Shown here in pieces: positions 59,618-64,000 of a DNA stretch of 64,000 bases. Numbering within the stretch: the first letter of the stretch is position 1; the number at the start of each line of letters is the position of its first letter. Both the position numbers and the translations under genes were made by a program. This stretch comes from CBDESM01 sp965205165 (GTDB lineage: Bacteria; Chloroflexota; Dehalococcoidia; Bin125): NCBI GenBank assembly GCA_965205165.1, contig OZ242037.1, forward strand, positions 1,798,001 to 1,862,000. Direction: 5' to 3'. The notes under the pieces were generated by a model. The model had not been told where the DNA came from. It did no database searches and worked only from the letters and a program-made list of their open reading frames with translations.

Positions 59618-61018
59618 ATGCCGGACCTGTACGCCGATTTCGTCCGCTTCTTCGACGCGGCGGCCGCGCACAGCGACCTTGACCCGGGCCTGCTGGCGCA
59701 GGTCAAGACCTGCAACAACATCTACCGGATGCACTTCCCGGTCGAGAACGAGCACGGGCGGGTGGAGGTGATCGAGGCCTACCGGGCCCAGCACTCGCAC
59801 CACCGCCTGCCCTCCAAGGGCGGCATCCGCTACAGCACGATGGTCGACGCGGACGAGGTGATGGGGCTGGCCTCGCTGATGACGTTCAAGTGCGCGCTGG
59901 TCGAGGTGCCCTTCGGCGGGGCCAAGGGCGGGGTCTGCATCGATGCGCGCAACCGCCCGCCCGAATTCGTCGAGCGGGTCACGCGGCGCTTCACGATCGA
60001 GCTGGCCAACCGCAACTTCATCGGGCCTTCGGTCGACGTGCCGGCGCCGGATTACGGGACGGGGCCGCGCGAGATGGCCTGGATCGCGGACACCTACCGG
60101 ACGCTGCATCCGGGCGATCTGAACCACTGGGCCTGCGTGACGGGCAAGCCGGTCTCGCTGCACGGCATCCCGGGGCGCACGGAGGCGACGGGGCTGGGCG
60201 TGCTGCACGGGATCCGCGCCTTCCTCGAGGACGAGGATCGGCCGGGGGAGGGGCTTTCGCGCGGGCTGGACGGCAAGCGGGTGATCGTGCAGGGGTTCGG
60301 CAACGTGGGCGGCAACGCGGCGCGGGCGCTGCGGGAGCAGGGGGCGTTGATCGTCGGGGTCGGCGAGTTCGACGCGGGGGTCTACGACCCGGCGGGGCTC
60401 GATCTGGACGCGGTCTCGGCCCATCTCGCCGAGCGGCGCGGGCTGGCGGGCTTCCCGGCGGCGCAGGTCTTCGGCAACTCTGCGGGGATCCTGGAGCAGC
60501 CCTGCGACATCTTGATCCCGGCGGCGCTGGAGCACCAGATCACGCGGGGCAACGCGCCCCAGATCAAGGCGAAGCTGATCGCGGAGGCGGCCAACGGGCC
60601 CTCCACGCCGCGGGCGGACGCGATCCTGCGCGACCGCGGGATCGACGTGATTCCGGATCTGTTCCTCAACGCGGGCGGGGTGACGGTGTCGTATTTCGAG
60701 TGGCTCAAGAACCTCTCGCACGTGTCGTTCGACCGGATGCTGCGGGGCACGGAGCGGATGCAGAGCGAGCGGCTGATCGGCGCGTTCGAGCAGTACACGG
60801 GCTCGCCGATCGAGGCGCGGCTGCGGCGGCGGCTGGCGGAGGGGCCCTCGGAGCTGGACATCGTGCTGGGCGCGCTGGAGACTTCGATGCAGGACGCCTA
60901 CGCGAACGTGGCCGAGCTGATGCGGCGGCGCGATCTGCCCGACCTGCGCACGGCCGCCTACCTCTCGGCCATGGAGCTGGTGGGCCGCAGCTACATCGAC
61001 CTCGGCTTCTTCCCCTAG
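59618..61018 (+). CDS. Glutamate/leucine dehydrogenase family protein
   Basis: A 466-residue oxidative deaminase. Landmarks: SKGGIRYSTMVDADEVMGLASLMTFKCALVEVPFGGAKGGV with the substrate Lys residues, PAPDYGTGPREMAWIADTY, SLHGIPGRTEATGLGV, the coenzyme loop VIVQGFGNVGGNAARAL, and IPAALEHQIT, AEAANGPSTPRAD. Length and motifs fit GDH, including NAD-dependent bacterial forms (acidic residue after the loop, VGEFD). It begins 7 bases after the acyl-CoA dehydrogenase gene. Confidence 0.92.
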   Translation: MPDLYADFVRFFDAAAAHSDLDPGLLAQVKTCNNIYRMHFPVENEHGRVEVIEAYRAQHSHHRLPSKGGIRYSTMVDADEVMGLASLMTFKCALVEVPFGGAKGGVCIDARNRPPEFVERVTRRFTIELANRNFIGPSVDVPAPDYGTGPREMAWIADTYRTLHPGDLNHWACVTGKPVSLHGIPGRTEATGLGVLHGIRAFLEDEDRPGEGLSRGLDGKRVIVQGFGNVGGNAARALREQGALIVGVGEFDAGVYDPAGLDLDAVSAHLAERRGLAGFPAAQVFGNSAGILEQPCDILIPAALEHQITRGNAPQIKAKLIAEAANGPSTPRADAILRDRGIDVIPDLFLNAGGVTVSYFEWLKNLSHVSFDRMLRGTERMQSERLIGAFEQYTGSPIEARLRRRLAEGPSELDIVLGALETSMQDAYANVAELMRRRDLPDLRTAAYLSAMELVGRSYIDLGFFP

Positions 61019-61056
61019 GCGGCAGGCAAAATCCGGCGAGCGAACGGAGCAGGCAG

Positions 61057-61584
61057 ATGGGCAATCCCGCGCACTACGTCGAGCTGGCCCCGCAGTGGAA
61101 GCCGGACGGCTCGCCGCTGCTCAACTTCACGGCGGATCCGGAGGCGAACCAGCTGCTGGCGGACGATCCGAACGCCTTCCTGATCGGGATCGTGCTGGAC
61201 CAGCAGATTCCGACGACCAAGGCGTTCGCGGGGCCGCACGTGTTGAAGCAGCGGCTGGGGCACTTCGACGTCGCCAAGATCGCGGCGATGGATCAGGAGC
61301 AGTTCATCGAGGTGTTCCGCGAGAAGCCGGCGGTGCACCGCTTCCCGGCGAGCATGGGCAAGCGGGTGCACGACGCCTGCGCGGCGCTGGTCGCCGACTG
61401 GGGCGGCGACGCGGCGGCGATCTGGACCGGCCAGCCGGACGCGAAGGCGGTGATGAAGCGGCTGGGCGGCATCCCGGGCGTCGGCGCGGCGAAGCAGAAG
61501 CTGGCGGTGATGCTGCTGGGGCGCTATTTCGGCGCGGACATCCCCGGTTGGCGCGAGGCCGCGCCCGTTAGCCTGCCCGACTGA
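61057..61584 (+). CDS. HhH-GPD family DNA glycosylase
   Basis: A 175-residue base-excision-repair-like protein. It has the start LNFTADPEANQLLADDPNAFLIGIVLDQQIPTTKAF and the helix-hairpin-helix GGIPGVGAAKQKLAVMLLGRYFG near residues 142-165. The fold is that of Nth/MutY/AlkA proteins; the length is shorter than Nth (about 210) and no C-terminal 4Fe-4S cysteines are present. The damaged base recognised is not predictable from the sequence. ATG 61057 follows GGAGCAGGCAG. Confidence 0.82.
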   Translation: MGNPAHYVELAPQWKPDGSPLLNFTADPEANQLLADDPNAFLIGIVLDQQIPTTKAFAGPHVLKQRLGHFDVAKIAAMDQEQFIEVFREKPAVHRFPASMGKRVHDACAALVADWGGDAAAIWTGQPDAKAVMKRLGGIPGVGAAKQKLAVMLLGRYFGADIPGWREAAPVSLPD

Positions 61585-61619
61585 CGGCGCGCGACCGGAA
61601 TCGAAGGGGCGGAACGCGA

Positions 61620-61766
61620 ATGTCCCAGCAGAACCCGATGAGAAGGCGGCGGCGCAGGGCGGCCAGGGGCGGCGGCGTGCTGCTCAGGGCGGTCGCCCGC
61701 ATCGTCAGCGTCGTGCTCGGCGGGATCGCCAAGCTGTTCGGCCGCGCCGGCGGGCGCGGGCGCTGA
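61620..61766 (+). CDS. 48-residue basic protein, hypothetical
   Basis: A short frame with a plausible ribosome site (GGGGCGG) before the ATG. The protein is strongly basic with seven Arg in the first third (MRRRRRRAAR), then an amphipathic/hydrophobic stretch VLLRAVARIVSVVLGGIAKLFG and an Arg/Gly tail. It could be a membrane-associated small protein or an antimicrobial-like peptide. It lies in a 194-base gap between the glycosylase and LLM genes. Reality depends on conservation. Confidence 0.4.
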   Translation: MSQQNPMRRRRRRAARGGGVLLRAVARIVSVVLGGIAKLFGRAGGRGR

Positions 61767-61778
61767 TCGGAGAACTCC

Positions 61779-62738
61779 ATGTCCGTTTCACTCGGCATCC
61801 ACACGGGACAGCAGAACCAGACGATGGCCGACCTGCGGCGGCTCTGGCGCTGGGCCGACGAGCAGGGCCTCGACTGGATCTCCGTCTGGGACCACTTCTA
61901 CGAAGCGCCGCCGGTGGACGGGATGTCGCCGCACTTCGAATCGACCACCTGCATGGCCACGATCGCCGCGGAGACTGAGCGGGTGCGAATCGGCTGCTTG
62001 GTCTTCTGCGTGCCCTACCGCAACCCGGCGGCGCTGGCGAAGACGCTGACCACGCTGGATCACATTTCGGACGGCCGGATCGAGCCCGGGCTCGGGGCCG
62101 GCTGGCACGAGATGGAGTTCCGCGGCTACGGCTACGGATTCCCGGCGCTGCGCGACCGGTTCGTGATGCTCGAAGAGGGCACGCAGATCATCAAGTCGAT
62201 GCTGAGCCAGGAGCGGACGGATTTCGAGGGCGTCCACTACAGCGCCGTCGGCGCGACCTGCCAGCCGCCGCCGGTGCAGGATCACGTGCCGCTCTGGATC
62301 GGCGGGCGCGGCGAGAAGAAGACGCTGCGCATGGCCGCGCAGTACGCGGACGGCTGGAACGTGCCATACATCGGGGTCGAGGAGTTCGCCCGGCTCGGCG
62401 GCGTGCTCGACGACCATTGCGGCAGATTGGGGCGCGACCCCGGCACCATCCAGCGCACGGTGAACCTCCAGTTCGCGCTGCGGGCGACGGCGGAGGACGC
62501 GGCGGAAGCGGAGGCGAACCTGCGCGAGCAATGGGGCGAACAGGCCGCCCGCGTCGCCGAGGGTTCGCTGCTCGGCACGCCCGAGGACGCCTTCGAGCGC
62601 GTATCGCAGTACGTCGATGCCGGAGCGGACGGGGTCAACGTCGCCTTGCGCGCGCCGTGGGACGAGGCGGCGCTGGAGGCCTACGTGACCGAGGTCGTGC
62701 CCGCGCTGCGCGGCAAGTACGGCGCCTGGTCGGCGTGA
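61779..62738 (+). CDS. LLM-class F420- or FMN-dependent oxidoreductase
   Basis: A 319-residue TIM-barrel flavin enzyme. Landmarks: GIHTGQQNQTMADLRRLWRWADEQGLDWISVWDHFY, FESTTCMATIAAETERVRIGCLVFCVPYRNPAALAKTLTTLDHISDGRIEPGLGAGWHEMEF, PLWIGGRGEKKTLRMAAQYADGWN, and VNLQFALRATAED. The members in high-GC Chloroflexota and Actinobacteria are mostly F420-dependent, but cofactor choice cannot be read from sequence. Expansion of these enzymes is known in SAR202-type genomes. Confidence 0.9.
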   Translation: MSVSLGIHTGQQNQTMADLRRLWRWADEQGLDWISVWDHFYEAPPVDGMSPHFESTTCMATIAAETERVRIGCLVFCVPYRNPAALAKTLTTLDHISDGRIEPGLGAGWHEMEFRGYGYGFPALRDRFVMLEEGTQIIKSMLSQERTDFEGVHYSAVGATCQPPPVQDHVPLWIGGRGEKKTLRMAAQYADGWNVPYIGVEEFARLGGVLDDHCGRLGRDPGTIQRTVNLQFALRATAEDAAEAEANLREQWGEQAARVAEGSLLGTPEDAFERVSQYVDAGADGVNVALRAPWDEAALEAYVTEVVPALRGKYGAWSA

Positions 62739-62778
62739 GCGGGAGGCGGCACGGGCGCGGCAGCGCTAGCCTGACCGC

Positions 62779-63660
62779 ATGAGCGCGCTACGAATCGGCG
62801 ATTTGCCCGACTTGCAGGACCCCGTCCTGGCGATCGCGTTCTTCGGTTGGAACGATGCGGCCGAGGCGGCGACGGACGCGCTGCGCTATCTCCGCTCGCT
62901 GGCGGGCGCTTCCGCGTTCGCCACGATCGACCCTGATTCCTTCTTCGTGTTCACCGAGCATCGGCCGAAGGTGAAGTGGATCGACGGCGACGAACCGCAC
63001 CGCGAGGTGGTCTGGCCGGTCACGGACTTCACGGCGCTGCGGCTGGAGGCGACGGAGGAGCGGGGACGGCGCGACTTCATCCTCGGCCTCGGGCACGAGC
63101 CGGACCTGCGCTGGCGCAAGTACTGCCGCCACGTGCTCCGCGTGGCCGAGGCAACCGGCGCGCGCGAGGTGGTCACGCTGGGGGCGCTGCTGGCGGACGT
63201 CGCGCACACGCGGCCGACGAGGGTCACGGCGGGGTCGTCGGACCCGCAGCGCAGCCGCGAGCTGGGGCTGGAAGCCTCGCGCTACGAAGGGCCGACGGGG
63301 ATCGTGGGCTCGCTCGGCAGCGCCTGCCGCGAGGCGGATGTCCCCCAGCTCGGGCTCTGGGCTTCGGTGCCGCACTACGTGACCAGCCGCCACAACCCGG
63401 GCGCGACCAAGGCGATCCTCGATCAGCTCGACCGCATCTACGACCTGCGGCTCGATCTCTCGCACTTGGACACGGCGATGCAGCGCTACCGCTCGCAGAT
63501 CGACGCGGCGCTGGAGGACAAGCCCGACGTGCGCGACTACGTGCGCAACCTGGAGGAGCAGGCCGACGCGGAGATGGTGCGGCAGGGCGCGGGCGAGCCG
63601 CCGCTGGAGAGCGCGAGCGTGCTCGAGGAGATCGACCGCCTGCTCAAGGGCGGCGACTGA
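62779..63660 (+). CDS. PAC2-family protein
   Basis: A 293-residue protein of the PAC2/proteasome-assembly-chaperone-like family found in Actinobacteria and Chloroflexota: VLAIAFFGWNDAAEAATDALRYLRS, DFFVFTEHRPKVKWIDG-like segment (DSFFVFTEHRPKVKWIDG), REVVTLGALLADVAHTRPTRVTAGSSD, YEGPTGIVGSLGSAC, PQLGLWASVPHYVTSRHNPGAT. Acts in the cytosol; function in bacteria is not settled. The stop overlaps the next ATG (TGATG). Confidence 0.88.
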   Translation: MSALRIGDLPDLQDPVLAIAFFGWNDAAEAATDALRYLRSLAGASAFATIDPDSFFVFTEHRPKVKWIDGDEPHREVVWPVTDFTALRLEATEERGRRDFILGLGHEPDLRWRKYCRHVLRVAEATGAREVVTLGALLADVAHTRPTRVTAGSSDPQRSRELGLEASRYEGPTGIVGSLGSACREADVPQLGLWASVPHYVTSRHNPGATKAILDQLDRIYDLRLDLSHLDTAMQRYRSQIDAALEDKPDVRDYVRNLEEQADAEMVRQGAGEPPLESASVLEEIDRLLKGGD

Positions 63661-64000
63661 TGGCGGAGCGGCAAGCCCCGGAGGAGCAGGGCGCAGCGGA
63701 GCCGTTCGTCAACGAGATCGAGGTGCGCGGGCTGGTCGTGGGCGCGTTCCAGGAAAACTGCTGGGTGATCGGCAACCGCCGCACGGGCGAGGCGATCTGC
63801 ATCGACCCGGGCGATCAGGCGGACGACGTCCTGCACCTCGCCAAGGACATGGGCGTCGAAATCAAGCTGATCGCCTGCTCGCACGCGCACGTCGACCACG
63901 TGCTCGGCGTGCCCGGCATCGTCAACGAAACGGGGGCGAAGTTCCTGCTGCACGAGGACGACCTGGGCATCCTGCAGGGCGCGGCGGAGAGCGCGGCGCG
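63660..64000 (+). CDS. MBL-fold metallo-hydrolase, 3' end cut by the window
   Basis: About 113 residues visible. They hold a leading strand and turn VVGAFQENCWVIGNRRTGEAICIDPGDQADDVL and the Zn-binding SHAHVDHVLGVPG, i.e. HxHxDH. Start ATG overlaps the PAC2 stop. The layout matches glyoxalase II-like hydrolases (hydroxyacylglutathione hydrolase family, YcbL type). The remaining metal ligands lie outside the window. Confidence 0.85.
   Translation, partial: MAERQAPEEQGAAEPFVNEIEVRGLVVGAFQENCWVIGNRRTGEAICIDPGDQADDVLHLAKDMGVEIKLIACSHAHVDHVLGVPGIVNETGAKFLLHEDDLGILQGAAESAA

Overview
The window is a very GC-rich, densely coding bacterial segment. Gaps are tiny, stop/start overlaps (ATGA, GTGA, TGATG) are common, and no stretch without a gene exceeds 300 bases; the longest is 42878-43105. 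I found no rRNA, tRNA or CRISPR array. The gene set (ResB and Lgt, a CysO-type sulfur-carrier cysteine pathway, an LLM-class flavin oxidoreductase, paired SDRs, PAC2 and HhH-GPD proteins, lipoproteins and giant secreted repeat proteins) suggests a Chloroflexota bacterium, perhaps a SAR202-like Dehalococcoidia. That placement is inference from gene content only.

1-2.3 kb: 3' end of a ResB-like cytochrome c maturation gene, lgt, and a small CxxC thioredoxin-like protein. 2.2-4.3 kb (minus strand): assimilatory APS reductase, then three small tandem paralogs and a RelE/ParE-like protein. 4.4-9.2 kb (plus): an Rrf2 regulator, CysK, a MoaD-MoeB in-frame fusion, a CysO-like carrier, CysM and a SseA-type sulfurtransferase. 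With the Mec+ JAMM peptidase at 13.3 kb these give every step of thiocarboxylate-dependent cysteine synthesis. 9.2-13.3 kb: a DNA-modification cluster of two tandem methyltransferase-HNH fusions, a two-helix membrane protein and an MT-A70 methylase, lying between the sulfur genes and mec+. 13.3-16.7 kb: mec+, folP, folK and small conserved proteins.

16.7-18.4 kb (minus): a two-gene module of unknown function present twice in tandem (B'-A'-B-A), each pair translationally coupled. 18.4-20.7 kb: a hypothetical protein, threonine aldolase and a lipoprotein. 20.8-48.2 kb: a surface-protein locus. It holds a roughly 22-repeat SWM protein cut by an in-frame TAG, a repeat protein of about 4964 residues preceded by a run of 22 G, a coiled-coil membrane-anchored protein carrying 66-bp repeats, and a divergent 1234-residue secreted protein homologous to the C-terminal part of the giant.

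48.2-64 kb: a 2H-like protein, a cytidylate-kinase-like protein, a GNAT, a Zn/Mn-type ABC importer (permease, ATPase, lipoprotein), two paralogous SDRs with an unusual active site, a VOC protein, a degenerate phosphotransferase diverging from a cupin, a sigma/anti-sigma-like fusion, acyl-CoA dehydrogenase, Glu/Leu dehydrogenase, an HhH-GPD glycosylase, a tiny basic protein, an LLM oxidoreductase, a PAC2 protein and a truncated MBL hydrolase.
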